Source of the DNA: Vreelandella zhuhanensis
Lineage (GTDB): Bacteria > Pseudomonadota > Gammaproteobacteria > Pseudomonadales > Halomonadaceae
NCBI RefSeq assembly: GCF_009793355.1
Contig: NZ_WTKP01000004.1
Location: forward strand, 62,001 to 126,000
DNA length: 64,000 bases
Reading direction: 5' to 3'
Under the pieces are notes generated by a model. The model worked only from the letters and a program-made list of their open reading frames with translations, was not told the origin of the DNA and did no database searches. Numbering within the stretch: the stretch's first letter is position 1; each line of letters begins with the position of its first letter. This document shows positions 28,483 to 37,698 of this stretch, in pieces. The translations under genes and the position numbers were made by a program.

Positions 28483-29837
28483 CCGGTGGGATAGGTATCA
28501 GCGGGTTCGTTGTCCGCGGCACGCGGTACCTCCGTCAACGCCTCAAGTGCATGGGTCTTGTCGATATGCAGGATGAAATCGTATTGCTGTGACAAGGTAC
28601 TGTGAAAATAATGACTCTGACGCTCGGTTTCCGGACGATAGATCACCCCGATAGCGCGATGCAGACGAGGTGTTTCCAGCGCCGCCGTTGCCGCATTACG
28701 CTTGCGCAGGTCGAGCAGGAAGCGCTCGTATTTTACTTGGTGGAACAGCCGCTCATAGCTGTCTTCCAGCGGTTCGCGTACGCTTTTATGCTCACCGGCT
28801 CCATCCCAATCGGTAGCAGCAGTGACCTCACCGGTCGCAGTGGAAAAGCCCACCAGCAAAGCATTTTCGGCATACTTTTCGCGGGCCAGCTGGCCGATAT
28901 TGAATTCCCCCCAACGGCCCATGTCAGTAACCGCGGCATTACCAATATGCGAATTATGCGCCCAGACCACGATACCTGCAGGCCGGTCCAACTTCTCACT
29001 GAGATGCGCCTGCAAGGCTTCCAGCGTCTCGAACATATGCCCATCGCGCAGATTCCAGGAGCTGACTCGGCCTTGGAACATGGAGCGGTAATATTCTTCG
29101 GCATTGAGTACCACCTTGGCATTCTGCTCGACACAGAAGCGATGCTCTTCTTCAATCTGATGTTCGCCTTTCAGGCGCGGCAGGATCTGATGCTGCAACT
29201 CAACCAACTGGTCGATGATTTCCTGTTCGCACGACAGGGTCAGTCCCAGCTCGACCGACCTGCCGTAGCGATGCGGCTCATCGAGAAACTGATCCAGACA
29301 GGCATAGCGATCACGGGCACGCTTTGCGGCAGGCGGGTCATGCTTGTCAAGATAGTCGAGCACCGCATGAACCGAATTGCCCATGCTGTATAAATCGAGC
29401 CCATAAAAGCCAACCGGGCGCTCGCCTTGGCTGAAGGTGGTGCTGCGTGCTTCATTGAACGAGGCTAGCCAGCGCACGAAATCACGTACCTCGGTATTGG
29501 CCCACATCCATACCGGAAAACGCTTGAAGGTGTTGAGCGCTTCTTCAGCGCGACTTGCCGAAGAAACGTTCCATACATAGCGGTTGACGGCATAGGCATC
29601 CGGCCAGTCGGCCTCCACCGCGACTGCTGCGAATCCTTCTTCCTCGATCAGGCGGCGGGTTATTTCCGCACGGATCCGATAGAACTCCTGGGTACCGTGC
29701 GAAGCTTCGCCGATCATGACGAACCGCTTGCCCCGTGCCGCCTCGACAATGGCATCATAGTCTTCAGCCGTGCCCTTGAGTTCCAGCGCATTTTCCTCGA
29801 TTGCCTGCACGGCACGCTTGTCATCATCACGTTTCAT
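28476..29837 (-). CDS. Erythromycin esterase family protein
   Basis: A 453-residue protein of the EreA-like superfamily (PF05139). Family blocks: FVMIGEASHGTQEFYRIRAEITRRLIEE with the catalytic His, VEADWPDAYAVNRYVW, GFYGLDLYSMGNSVHAV, and AHNSHIGNA with the second active-site His. The distant members of this kind, found with phosphoribosyltransferases, have no shown macrolide activity; substrate is unknown and resistance should not be assumed. It overlaps the upstream phosphoribosyltransferase gene by four bases and is clearly cotranscribed with it. Confidence 0.87.
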   Translation of the reverse strand: MKRDDDKRAVQAIEENALELKGTAEDYDAIVEAARGKRFVMIGEASHGTQEFYRIRAEITRRLIEEEGFAAVAVEADWPDAYAVNRYVWNVSSASRAEEALNTFKRFPVWMWANTEVRDFVRWLASFNEARSTTFSQGERPVGFYGLDLYSMGNSVHAVLDYLDKHDPPAAKRARDRYACLDQFLDEPHRYGRSVELGLTLSCEQEIIDQLVELQHQILPRLKGEHQIEEEHRFCVEQNAKVVLNAEEYYRSMFQGRVSSWNLRDGHMFETLEALQAHLSEKLDRPAGIVVWAHNSHIGNAAVTDMGRWGEFNIGQLAREKYAENALLVGFSTATGEVTAATDWDGAGEHKSVREPLEDSYERLFHQVKYERFLLDLRKRNAATAALETPRLHRAIGVIYRPETERQSHYFHSTLSQQYDFILHIDKTHALEALTEVPRAADNEPADTYPTGY

Positions 29838-30502
29838 ACCTGCCCCTCCTGGGTGTCTTGCCCCGCTTGCTTGTGCTGACGCAGAAGCTCGATTACCTCG
29901 CTATCCGTGACTTGGGGAAAGTTGACATACCAACGCCCTACCCCGCCAAAATCGTCAAGCTGATGCGGACATACCACTCGGTCCACCTGACCCTCGAGCC
30001 TGCGACAAGTGTCCAGGGCGGCCACGGGAGCGGCGACCACAATTTCGCCGGCGGCGCCATGGTGCGCGGAAGCAATCGCGGCTTCCATGCTGGCGCCGGT
30101 TGCCAAGCCATCATCAACCAGAATTACTGTCATGCCCGTCAGATCGAGTGCGGGTGCCTCGCCGCGATACAGCCTGTCACGGCGTTCAAGCTCGGCTTTC
30201 TCTCGCTCCGCCACCTTCTCGACCTGTTCGGGAGTCAACCTGAGCGCTTCAATGACCTCTTGATGAAGCACACGATGATCACCGGGTGCGATGGCCCCCA
30301 TAGCAAACTCTTCATGACCGGGCACCCCGAGTTTTCGCACCAGCATCAGATCCATCGGTAAACTCAATTCACGGCTTACCTCGGCTGCAATCGGCACGCC
30401 ACCGCGGGGTAAGGCCAGCAAAATGGTGTTGTCACGCTCAGCATAGTCCGCTAACGCCGTGGCCAGCTCGGCACCGGCATGAATACGATCAGTAAAAATC
30501 AT
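29834..30502 (-). CDS. Phosphoribosyltransferase domain protein
   Basis: A 222-residue type I phosphoribosyltransferase: the PRPP loop is VILVDDGLATGASMEAAI (about 109-126), and the N-terminal part contains DRIHAGAELATALADY and LLALPRGGVPIAAEVSREL, the common pattern of the stress-associated PRTase group rather than a purine or pyrimidine salvage enzyme. Base and product unknown. AGGAG precedes ATG 30502. First gene of a two-gene unit with the esterase; the dienelactone hydrolase gene is divergent across 247 bp, and the three form a recurring trio. Confidence 0.85.
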   Translation of the reverse strand: MIFTDRIHAGAELATALADYAERDNTILLALPRGGVPIAAEVSRELSLPMDLMLVRKLGVPGHEEFAMGAIAPGDHRVLHQEVIEALRLTPEQVEKVAEREKAELERRDRLYRGEAPALDLTGMTVILVDDGLATGASMEAAIASAHHGAAGEIVVAAPVAALDTCRRLEGQVDRVVCPHQLDDFGGVGRWYVNFPQVTDSEVIELLRQHKQAGQDTQEGQV

Positions 30503-30749
30503 TTTGGCTACTCCTTGCCCGCTTGGTAATAGACTGATTTATAGCTTTTTTAATCCATAACGAAGCTGAATAATTAACAGAAAATAAAGATGAAAACGTT
30601 TTATTAAAAAAACAAGTACTCACAGGTATAGCTAATCATATCGATTGTTCAAACTGGACAAGCAGTGGCCACCTGCCTTTCTCTCGACTAACGTTCTCTC
30701 TAATTAACTTTCAAAACGTCAATACCCAACGTCTGCCAAGGAGGCCACC

Positions 30750-31388
30750 ATGCAACGCAATGAGGCACAAACGGTAAAACTGATGCTGGATGATCAGCCC
30801 CATGAAGGTATTCTTGCCCTGCCCTCCGCCTGCGCGGGCCTGGTGATATTCGCCCACGGCAGCGGCAGCAGCCGTTTGAGTGGACGCAATAATTTCGTGG
30901 CCCAGGTATTGCAGGATTCGGGCTTCGCCACTCTGCTTTTCGATCTGCTCACCGAAGAGGAAGATCGCATATTCGAAAACCGCTTCGATATCGACCTACT
31001 GGCTCGGCGTTTGATACAGGCATCACAATGGGCCAGTCGAGAATCCTCGCTATCGAATCTTCCGCAGGGTTATTTCGGTGCCAGTACCGGAGCAGCCGCT
31101 GCCTTGAAGGCAGCGGCTCAACAAGGCGACATGATTCGTGCGGTGGTTTCCCGAGGAGGACGCCCCGACTTGGCGGAAGAGAAATTACCCGACGTCGAGG
31201 CACCTACCCTTTTGATCGTAGGTGGCCACGACCCTGTGGTCATTGACCTCAACAAGGAGGCGCGTTCACGCATGAAAGCTACCTGCGAAATTGAGATTGT
31301 CCCGGGTGCCACTCACCTTTTCGAAGAGGCAGGCACTCTGGAAAAAGCCTCCCAGCTAGCCACTCAATGGTTTGAACGCTGGCTTTAA
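30750..31388 (+). CDS. Dienelactone hydrolase-like alpha/beta hydrolase
   Basis: A 212-residue alpha/beta hydrolase. The nucleophile elbow is GYFGASTGAAAAL (Ser112), the oxyanion-region motif FAHGSGSSR lies at 34-42, the acid residue is probably in VGGHDPVV, and the catalytic His in ATHLFEE. This group (COG0412/COG1073-like) accompanies PRTase and erythromycin-esterase genes in many proteobacteria. Natural substrate unknown. AAGGAGG precedes the ATG. The A+T-rich 247 bp between it and the divergent PRTase gene must hold both promoters. Confidence 0.85.
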   Translation: MQRNEAQTVKLMLDDQPHEGILALPSACAGLVIFAHGSGSSRLSGRNNFVAQVLQDSGFATLLFDLLTEEEDRIFENRFDIDLLARRLIQASQWASRESSLSNLPQGYFGASTGAAAALKAAAQQGDMIRAVVSRGGRPDLAEEKLPDVEAPTLLIVGGHDPVVIDLNKEARSRMKATCEIEIVPGATHLFEEAGTLEKASQLATQWFERWL

Positions 31389-31421
31389 AAACTGGACGAA
31401 GAAAAGACGCAGGAAGACCGG

Positions 31422-31907
31422 CTATCTGAGAGTATCTTGCAGGTCTTCCAGGATGCCGCAGGCATTACGTTTCTGTTGAACGAACTGATTAAGTAAAGCG
31501 CGCAACTCTGGGGTGCTGCAGGTATTAAGTATAAGTTCATGGAATTGCCAAGAGTTGTAAGCTGCCGCCAGTACCTGAACCAGCGTCAACCACGCCATGT
31601 CATCATCGACCACGAAGAAATGCTGCCGACGAAGTTCCGCCAAGTGATCTGCTCTTATCTCACTATTGGCCATGAAATCTTCCGCTAGGTACATACTTTC
31701 GGCAGTGCATCTCAGGCTAGCTACTCGGTTTTCGCATTCGACACCCAAGGCCACCATCAACCGGCTAACACATGGTTTGATGGGTAGAAAGCTTAGGGCA
31801 AACCCACGGTAGCGGTGCATTTCCTCGATTTCGTGAGCCCCGATCAAAGCAAGCTGTTCTCCGGGCAAGCACGTGAGAAAAGCTATATCGGCTGTGGCCT
31901 TTGACAT
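31422..31907 (-). CDS. Hypothetical helical protein, possibly ferritin-like
   Basis: No family is recognised with certainty. The start at ATG 31907 is chosen because AGGAGG stands ten bases before it; a start 90 bases further upstream (31997) has no ribosome site. The 161-aa protein is helical with IGAHEIEEMHRYRGFALSF, whose ExxxMHRYRGFA pattern recalls one helix of ferritin-like or rubrerythrin domains, and LCRCTAE/RRQHFF segments. A second matching metal helix pair is not obvious, so this is only a resemblance. It stands alone between two plus-strand genes. Confidence 0.6.
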   Translation of the reverse strand: MSKATADIAFLTCLPGEQLALIGAHEIEEMHRYRGFALSFLPIKPCVSRLMVALGVECENRVASLRCTAESMYLAEDFMANSEIRADHLAELRRQHFFVVDDDMAWLTLVQVLAAAYNSWQFHELILNTCSTPELRALLNQFVQQKRNACGILEDLQDTLR

Positions 31908-32205
31908 GGTGATAACACCTCCTGATGTGTTGGAAAGGAAGCCTTCTTCCAAGTGCTTCTCCAATTCAGCGTAGGTGAGGAGATCCGTTTTCCCCATGAC
32001 ATGGATCAAGTTTTAAAAATTTTCAAAGACAGACACTAAAAATTCATTTTTCCTAATGCTTGGCGGCCCTTGCTACCCATTGGCACTATGGGATTTCATG
32101 TTAAACTCAGCCTTATGCTTGTCCTTCCTGAGATTGTCAGCTGACCTTTGGCCATCCCAGCCTTTCGCTGCCACCTTCCTTGAAAGCACTCCTTTGAGAA
32201 CCCGA

Positions 32206-32445
32206 ATGAACTCTGACAAAAAGCTGGAAAACAGCAACTTGAGCCAAGCGATCGTGCAAGACGCTAAAAGCGTAAACGTGACTATTTATCGTAGTGATGA
32301 AGATGCCGAATGGAGTCTGGAAATCGTTGATGAATACGGAAATTCCGAGGTATGGGATAATACCTTCCCCACGGATCGCGCTGCCCTTGAGGAAGCCAGA
32401 ACGGCTATTCATGAAGAAGGCATTGATGCCTTTATCGGCAGATAA
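32206..32445 (+). CDS. Small acidic conserved protein, 79 aa
   Basis: Family not recognised by name. The protein MNSDKKLENSNLSQAIVQDA continues into a beta-rich domain VNVTIYRSDEDAEWSLEIVDEYGNSEVWDN followed by a helix, FPTDRAALEEARTAI. Acidic proteins of this form are common next to DUF1415 genes in gammaproteobacteria, from memory. ATG 32206 has GAGAA about seven bases before it; an open frame extends upstream to 32056 without a ribosome site and with low-complexity coding. The DUF1415 gene follows by 47 bp. Confidence 0.6.
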   Translation: MNSDKKLENSNLSQAIVQDAKSVNVTIYRSDEDAEWSLEIVDEYGNSEVWDNTFPTDRAALEEARTAIHEEGIDAFIGR

Positions 32446-32492
32446 CGTAGCCGGCCTACCCCGTATCATTGTCAAAGGCTAGAGAGTCAGTT

Positions 32493-33041
32493 ATGCAACT
32501 ATCCGACAGCACTATCACTCAACAAACCATGAACTGGGTGAAACGATTTATTGTAGAGCTTAATATTTGCCCTTTTGCAAAGCGGGAAGTGGAAAAAGAG
32601 TCCCTGAGACTCTGCGTTGTTCGCTCCAAGAAAATTGAAGTAGCGCTCGAAGAGTTGATGATGGAAATTCAGTGGCTGGATTCTCACAAGGAAACTGAAA
32701 CGACACTATTGATATTTCCCACCTTGTTCAGAGACTTTCATCATTACCTGGATTTCGTCGATCTGGCAGAAGCCATGATGACTGAGCAAGGATATGAAGG
32801 TATCTATCAATTGGCGACATTTCATCCAGATTACTGTTTTGCCGAGACAGAGCCAATGGATGTCTCCAACTATACCAATCGCTCACCTTACCCAATGCTG
32901 CACCTTCTCAGAGAGGCGAGCCTGGATAAAGCCATCGATGCTTATGGAGACACCTCCGCCATACCCGATAAAAACATACAAAAAATGCAGACGATGGGCA
33001 AAGCTAGCGTGGAAAACTTGTTACAAAGCTGCTTAAAATGA
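32493..33041 (+). CDS. DUF1415 family protein
   Basis: 182 residues of the DUF1415 family. Landmarks: WVKRFIVELNICPFAKREV near the N-terminus (conserved Cys-Pro-Phe-Ala), TLLIFPTLFRDFHHYLDF, the central YQLATFHPDYCFAET, and the C-terminal NRSPYPMLHLLREASLDKAID. Function is unknown. The conserved Cys and the HPDYCF motif could form a metal or redox site, which is an inference. ATG 32493 follows GAGAG. Local codon use is more A+T-rich than upstream genes. Probably cotranscribed with the small acidic gene. Confidence 0.85.
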   Translation: MQLSDSTITQQTMNWVKRFIVELNICPFAKREVEKESLRLCVVRSKKIEVALEELMMEIQWLDSHKETETTLLIFPTLFRDFHHYLDFVDLAEAMMTEQGYEGIYQLATFHPDYCFAETEPMDVSNYTNRSPYPMLHLLREASLDKAIDAYGDTSAIPDKNIQKMQTMGKASVENLLQSCLK

Positions 33042-33306
33042 ATGCCTTGAAAAACCGTCAAGCTCAGTTCGGGTGCCTACGACCTTCGACGATAGCCAGT
33101 ACATTTCGATGAGCTCGCCAAGGTAGGCAGAGAAACCTACTGCTGACATCTGAGATGGCCTTTACGTCTTTTTCTTTGCAGAATAAGCTCAAGCGTCTAG
33201 CCTCCTTGATAACGTCAGCGGCAAAAAATGCCCGGAGGCATTACCCTCTACCTTGTAGTTCTTGCATCGTACAGCGGCTCACATACCCAACCAAAAAGGC
33301 ACACGG

Positions 33307-33804
33307 ATGTTTCGAAAACTAACTTTATGGCTTGTAACCACGCTGTCGATGCTCCTCGGAAGCCACTCGGTAATGGCGGATATCTCCATAGCCGCTGGTG
33401 TTACCAGCGAGTCCACCGCCTCACTTCACATCGAAGCTGACCGTTTGTTCTCACTGGAACGCTGGCACCCCCAGCTCGACCTTCGGCTGAGCACCGGTTT
33501 ACTATTGCTACCTGGTGACGATGAACGGGATAATGCCGCCTGGCTGCTAACGCCGGCGCTACGCTACACATTTTCCGGAAAGTCACAGGTCTTTGTGGAA
33601 GGGGGAATTGGTGCCGCGGTGTTTCTGAACACCCGCATGGAGTCACGCCAGCTCAGTACCGCCTTTCAGTTCCAGGATCGCCTGGCCGTAGGCATGCCCG
33701 CTGGCAATGGAGAATTGGCGTTGAGCCTGTCGCATTATTCCAATGCCGGAATCAAAAAGCCCAATGATGGTTTCGAGATGGTGACGCTAGGCTATCGCTG
33801 GTAG
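33307..33804 (+). CDS. pagL: Lipid A 3-O-deacylase PagL
   Basis: Outer-membrane beta-barrel enzyme that removes the 3-linked acyl chain of lipid A. The 165-aa precursor has a signal peptide (about 1-24, ending SVMA-DIS). The C-terminal active-site block SLSHYSNAGIKKPNDGFEMV holds His143, Ser145 and Glu157; the spacing (2 and 12) equals that of the His126-Ser128-Glu140 triad of Pseudomonas aeruginosa PagL. The terminal residue is Trp after YR, consistent with an outer-membrane barrel. AAGG lies seven bases before ATG 33307. No PhoP-type box was identified. Confidence 0.9.
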   Translation: MFRKLTLWLVTTLSMLLGSHSVMADISIAAGVTSESTASLHIEADRLFSLERWHPQLDLRLSTGLLLLPGDDERDNAAWLLTPALRYTFSGKSQVFVEGGIGAAVFLNTRMESRQLSTAFQFQDRLAVGMPAGNGELALSLSHYSNAGIKKPNDGFEMVTLGYRW

Positions 33805-33885
33805 CCCTGAACCTTTATACATAGACCAGACTTAACCAGGCAATGAGGCTGTGCCGTTGCACTGATTGATAATATTTCACCGAAA

Positions 33886-33909
33886 CATTCACAAAAACAT
33901 TCACAGAAA
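33886..33909 (+). repeat. 12-bp direct repeat before yqhA
   Basis: CATTCACAAAAA and CATTCACAGAAA lie head to tail (one mismatch) just upstream of the yqhA ribosome site. It could be a regulator site or a chance A-rich duplication. Confidence 0.5.
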
Positions 33910-33931
33910 CAATGGAACCAAAGGAAGTACG

Positions 33932-34495
33932 ATGGTATCTGAGCATGAAACAGCCGAGCCTGGCAAACGGTTAAACCGGCAAGACAAATGGGAGAAACAT
34001 TTCGAGCGTTTGCTCTGGAGTTCACGTTTTCTGGTCATGCTGGCGGTTATCCCGAGTCTTCTGGGTGCATTGGTACTTTTTATTATAGGCACCTTTGATA
34101 TTTTCAAGGTTGTCGCCAATGCAGTCCTATATTACACCGGCGCTAACGTCGGGGACATTCACGACACAGTAGTGACAGACATTATCGTGGCCGTTGATAT
34201 TTATTTGATAGCGATCGTATTGTTAATTTTTGGCTTAGGCGTTTACCGGTTATTTGTGTCTCAAATAGAACAGTCGGAACAGCATGCTAAAAACCACCCC
34301 TTTAATGTTCAATCATTCGATCAGCTAAAAGATAAAATTGTTCGCGTCGTGATACTGGCGGTAATCATTGAATTCTTCCGCGCCGTGGTGGACATTCAAT
34401 TCACGACACCGCTTGACGCTATTTATTTGGCAGTCTCGGCACTCGCCCTGGCAGCCGCTCTTTACTTGATGAGCCTGGCGCATCAATCGGAATAA
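33932..34495 (+). CDS. yqhA: YqhA family (UPF0114) inner-membrane protein
   Basis: 187 residues with four predicted membrane spans (about 32-55, 85-110, 140-160, 165-182). Family features are ERLLWSSRFLVMLAVIPSLLGAL at the first span and VFRLFVSQIE-type and FRAVVDIQF segments further on, as in E. coli YqhA. Function unknown. ATG 33932 follows AAGGA by six bases; the longer open frame begins in the direct repeat and is rejected. Monocistronic, followed by a 77-bp gap and a short hypothetical gene. Confidence 0.85.
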   Translation: MVSEHETAEPGKRLNRQDKWEKHFERLLWSSRFLVMLAVIPSLLGALVLFIIGTFDIFKVVANAVLYYTGANVGDIHDTVVTDIIVAVDIYLIAIVLLIFGLGVYRLFVSQIEQSEQHAKNHPFNVQSFDQLKDKIVRVVILAVIIEFFRAVVDIQFTTPLDAIYLAVSALALAAALYLMSLAHQSE

Positions 34496-34572
34496 AAAAC
34501 CGATCACGCACTGTTTCGACTACACATTATTTCTATATTTAATTGATTAAAAAATCACTAATTGGAGGTCTC

Positions 34573-34887
34573 ATGGAGACAGAATTAAGCGAATTTGAAA
34601 CTAACATGAAGCGTGAAATTGACTCTTTCATGAACCCGGATCAACGCCGCCAGTCGACGCCACCCCGCTCTTCAGCGCCTTCTCAAGAGCGGCAATCAGG
34701 CAAGGGTTACAAGACCGGACATCTGGTGAAGCTCGCCGTGCGTACCAAGCGACTTGCGCTGGACACGGTGTTCGAGCATCAATCCTCAAGCATTTCCAGG
34801 CTGGAAGCGCAGATGGAAGCCGAGAAGGCCGCCAAAAAAGCCGGCTATCCCATCATCGGCCATCTGGTGGATATTCAACGCTTATAA
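34573..34887 (+). CDS. Hypothetical basic protein, 104 aa
   Basis: No family recognised. The protein has an acidic N-terminal helix (ELSEFETNMKREIDSFM), a low-complexity Ser/Pro/Gln linker (30-55) and a basic, predicted helical C-terminal half (KTGHLVKLAVRTKRLALDTVF and RLEAQMEAEKAAKKAGY). No membrane span or signal. GGAGG lies four bases before ATG 34573. A strong rho-independent terminator begins directly after the stop codon, so it ends a transcription unit. Confidence 0.6.
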   Translation: METELSEFETNMKREIDSFMNPDQRRQSTPPRSSAPSQERQSGKGYKTGHLVKLAVRTKRLALDTVFEHQSSSISRLEAQMEAEKAAKKAGYPIIGHLVDIQRL

Positions 34888-34890
34888 AAA

Positions 34891-34918
34891 AACCGAGGGA
34901 CAGCCCTCGGTTTTTTTT
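34891..34918 (+). terminator. Rho-independent terminator
   Basis: CCGAGGG (34893-34899), loop ACAG, CCCTCGG (34904-34910), then eight Ts (34911-34918), preceded by an A-run. Because of the A-run it can also stop transcription of the opposite-strand gene ybiT. Confidence 0.95.
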
Positions 34919-34985
34919 GCTCGGTTCTTGTACCCTATTTCTTGGCTGCGCGGCTGCTATCTATTCTTTACACCCACTATCTACA

Positions 34986-36572
34986 TCAGACCACGCCCTG
35001 ACTGCGCAGATAGTCATCGTAGCTACCGCTGAAGTCGACGATACCGTCGTTACTCATGTCGAACACCCGAGTGGCAAGCGATGAAACGAATTCACGATCA
35101 TGGCTGACGAAAATCAGCGTGCCGGGATAATTTTCCAGTGCCAGGTTAAGCGCCTCGATGGATTCCATGTCGAGGTGATTGGTTGGCTCGTCCATCAGCA
35201 AAACGTTGGGCTGAGTAAGCGTCAACTTACCGAACAGCATACGGCCCTGCTCACCCCCTGAAATGACCTTTACCGACTTGTCGATATCGTCGCTGGAAAA
35301 CAGCATCCGCCCTAGCGCACCGCGCACTACCTGCTCGCCGCCCTGGGTCCACTGGGCCATCCATTCGAACAAGGTGGCATCGAAGGCGAAGTCATCCCCA
35401 TGCTCCTGGGCGAAAACACCCAGGTCGGCGCTATCGGTCCACTTCACTGCCCCTGCATCAGGATGAAGCTCCCCGGCCAAGGTCTTGAGCAGCGTGGTCT
35501 TGCCGATACCGTTGGGGCCGATAATGGCGATGCGCTCGCCCGCCTCCACGGTCATGGAAAGCCGCTCGAACAAGGGAGTGTCGTTGTAACCCTTGGTGAT
35601 GGCCTCAACATTGACCGCATTGCGATGAATCTTCTTGGCCTGGTCGAAACGGATAAAAGGGCTCACCCGGCTTGAGGGCTTGATATCCTCGAGCTTGATC
35701 TTGTCGATCTGGCGGGCACGCGAGGTGGCCTGCTTGGCCTTGGAGGCGTTGGCCGAGAAGCGGCTGACGAACTGTTGCAGTTCGGCGATCTGGGCTTTTT
35801 TCTTGTTGTTATCCGAATGTTGACGTTCACGCACGGCGGTGGCCGCGGTCATGTAGTCATCGTAGTTACCGGGGAACAGGGTGATCTCGCCGTAGTCCAG
35901 GTCCGCCATGTGGGTGCAGACGCTGTTGAGAAAGTGGCGATCGTGGGAAATGATGATCATGGTGCTGCTGCGTGCCTTGAGCATGTCTTCCAGCCAACGG
36001 ATGGTATTGATATCCAGGTGGTTGGTCGGCTCGTCGAGCAGCAATACATCCGGGTCGGAGAATAGCGCCTGAGCCAGCAGTACCCGCAGTTTCCAGCCCG
36101 GCGACACCTCGCTCATGGGGCCGAAATGCTGCTCGATGGGAATCCCCAGGCCGAGCAGCAACTCACCGGCACGCGACTCGGCAGTATAGCCGTCGAGTTC
36201 GGCAAAGCGAACCTCCAGGTCAGCGACCGCCATGCCGTCGTCCTCGCTCATTTCCGGCAGCGAATAGATGCGCTCACGTTCCGCCGCCACCTGCCACAGC
36301 TCGGCGTTGCCCATGATCACGGTGTCGATGACACGCATTGACTCGAACGCGAACTGATCCTGGCGCAGCTTGCCCAGCCGTGCACTGGAATCCACCATCA
36401 CCTGCCCGGAAGTCGGCTCCAAGTCATCACCAAGAATCTTCATGAAGGTCGATTTGCCGCAGCCGTTGGCCCCGATCAGGCCATAGCGATTACCGTTGCC
36501 GAACTTGACGGAGACGTTTTCAAACAGGGGCTTGGCCCCGAACTGCATAGTGATATTGGCGGTTGCGATCAC
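34986..36572 (-). CDS. ybiT: ABC-F family ATPase YbiT
   Basis: Cytoplasmic ABC-F protein of 528 residues with two ATPase domains and no membrane part. N-terminal domain: [23 protein letters not shown] and [16 protein letters not shown]-terminal domain: [23 protein letters not shown] and [18 protein letters not shown]. The opening [18 protein letters not shown] and the linker between the domains match YbiT. ABC-F proteins act on ribosomes at the exit site; the specific role of YbiT is not settled. The start is GTG 36572, inferred from the conserved N-terminus. Confidence 0.92.
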   Translation of the reverse strand: MIATANITMQFGAKPLFENVSVKFGNGNRYGLIGANGCGKSTFMKILGDDLEPTSGQVMVDSSARLGKLRQDQFAFESMRVIDTVIMGNAELWQVAAERERIYSLPEMSEDDGMAVADLEVRFAELDGYTAESRAGELLLGLGIPIEQHFGPMSEVSPGWKLRVLLAQALFSDPDVLLLDEPTNHLDINTIRWLEDMLKARSSTMIIISHDRHFLNSVCTHMADLDYGEITLFPGNYDDYMTAATAVRERQHSDNNKKKAQIAELQQFVSRFSANASKAKQATSRARQIDKIKLEDIKPSSRVSPFIRFDQAKKIHRNAVNVEAITKGYNDTPLFERLSMTVEAGERIAIIGPNGIGKTTLLKTLAGELHPDAGAVKWTDSADLGVFAQEHGDDFAFDATLFEWMAQWTQGGEQVVRGALGRMLFSSDDIDKSVKVISGGEQGRMLFGKLTLTQPNVLLMDEPTNHLDMESIEALNLALENYPGTLIFVSHDREFVSSLATRVFDMSNDGIVDFSGSYDDYLRSQGVV

Positions 36573-36676
36573 GTAATGGTCCAGTCGTAGTGCAAAAGTT
36601 CGCTATTTTACGCGCTATCAGCCCCGCATTCACCCCACAACCCAAGGTTTAACCGGCGTGTCTCAAAAGCATGCGT

Positions 36677-37231
36677 TCACGTTTCAGCCTCACGGTCACC
36701 AGCCTGTTGATTTTGCTGAATCAAGGCCAGGTGCTGGCGCAGAGTGTCATGGGTTGCCTTAACGTGACGGGCATACTCGGATACTTCCCCTTCACCGGGA
36801 AGGTTGCGTTCTAGAAGCTCAAGTGCGTCAAGGTGCAGCCGTTCCTGATAGCGCAGGTAGGCGGCTTCGAACTCAGCCCCTTCCTGCTGTTTAAGCTCCT
36901 CGAAGGCTTGTGTATCGCGCATACGGGTTCCCGAAACGACGCTGGCGTCTTCCTCTTCAACCTCCATCAACCTTTCGTAGAGACGCTTGTGGTCTGTTTG
37001 CAGGGTGTCGGTCAACTCGAGGATGGCGTCCCGTTCAGCCCGGTCTTCGGCGAGTGCGGTCAGCTCGACCTGATGTTGATGCAACTCACGCAGCGCGGCC
37101 TTCACCTCTTCCTGGCGCTGCTCCTGTCTGGTTAGTGGCTGCTGACCTTCGGAAGCCTGCGCCTGTGCCAACGCCGACCAAAACGTCAGCGCACTGATCA
37201 CGATTAACCCTAGCAGTAGAAACTGTTTCAT
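36677..37231 (-). CDS. Exported helical protein, DUF4142-like
   Basis: 184 residues with a signal peptide (1-26, ending AQAQA-SEG). The mature protein is helical and rich in Glu/Gln/Leu; the C-terminal segment AYLRYQERLHLDALELLERNL and YARHVKATHDTLRQHLALI resembles the ferritin-like DUF4142 domain, a four-helix exported module. This is a weak assignment. ATG 37231 follows AGGAGAG by six bases; upstream in-frame starts are not supported. Alone on the minus strand before the uraD promoter region. Confidence 0.6.
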   Translation of the reverse strand: MKQFLLLGLIVISALTFWSALAQAQASEGQQPLTRQEQRQEEVKAALRELHQHQVELTALAEDRAERDAILELTDTLQTDHKRLYERLMEVEEEDASVVSGTRMRDTQAFEELKQQEGAEFEAAYLRYQERLHLDALELLERNLPGEGEVSEYARHVKATHDTLRQHLALIQQNQQAGDREAET

Positions 37232-37627
37232 CGTTGCTCTCCTGAAATTCATCCACTTCAACGCCTATTTTTACGGTAGACCAAAACATCGCGTTTTGGC
37301 GGCTGATTACCCGATGAGCAGAGGATAAAAGCAGCTGATAAAGTTATTCTAGGAATCCAAACCTTGGATTTAGCTCGCGGCACAAGGCATTATTTTCTAG
37401 CCCAAGGCCATTGAAGCTGACGACTCACCTGAAATACCGTCGCTCGCGTTACCGCCCAGCACTCGAGGTTATTTATCTAGGGATGCTCTTGGTATTCGGG
37501 TCGAAGCCTAACGTCAACGCCATGTCCCGCACCGGCCCAAAGGCTATCGACTCATCGAACACCTGCCTCTTAACTATCACAATCAAGTACGTGTCTAGAC
37601 CTCAGAAGGTTTGTTGCGAAAGTAGTG
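37232..37627. other. Intergenic region, no gene recognised
   Basis: About 400 bp upstream of the uraD promoter. An open frame at 37411-37635 gives a sequence with no family features and no good ribosome site. Nothing else is recognised; it may be decayed sequence. Confidence 0.4.
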
Positions 37628-37668
37628 TTGTATAAAGTACTGTCACTTTATATTATTGTATACAATAA
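37628..37668 (+). promoter_or_regulatory. uraD promoter with overlapping 16-bp palindromic operator
   Basis: TTGTAT (37628-37633), a 17-bp spacer and TATTAT (37651-37656) form a good sigma-70 promoter. The perfect palindrome TTATTGTATACAATAA (37653-37668) covers the -10 box and the likely transcription start. Its core TTGTATACAA recurs in front of other purine genes in this window. A repressor of the GntR/FCD family, two of which are encoded here, is the likely ligand (inference). Confidence 0.75.
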
Positions 37669-37698
37669 CTACAGACAATACATACAAAGGAAAGAATA

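Noticed and set aside
37411..37635. 74-codon open frame upstream of the uraD promoter
   Set aside because: No ribosome site; it runs into the uraD promoter and shows no recognisable domain.
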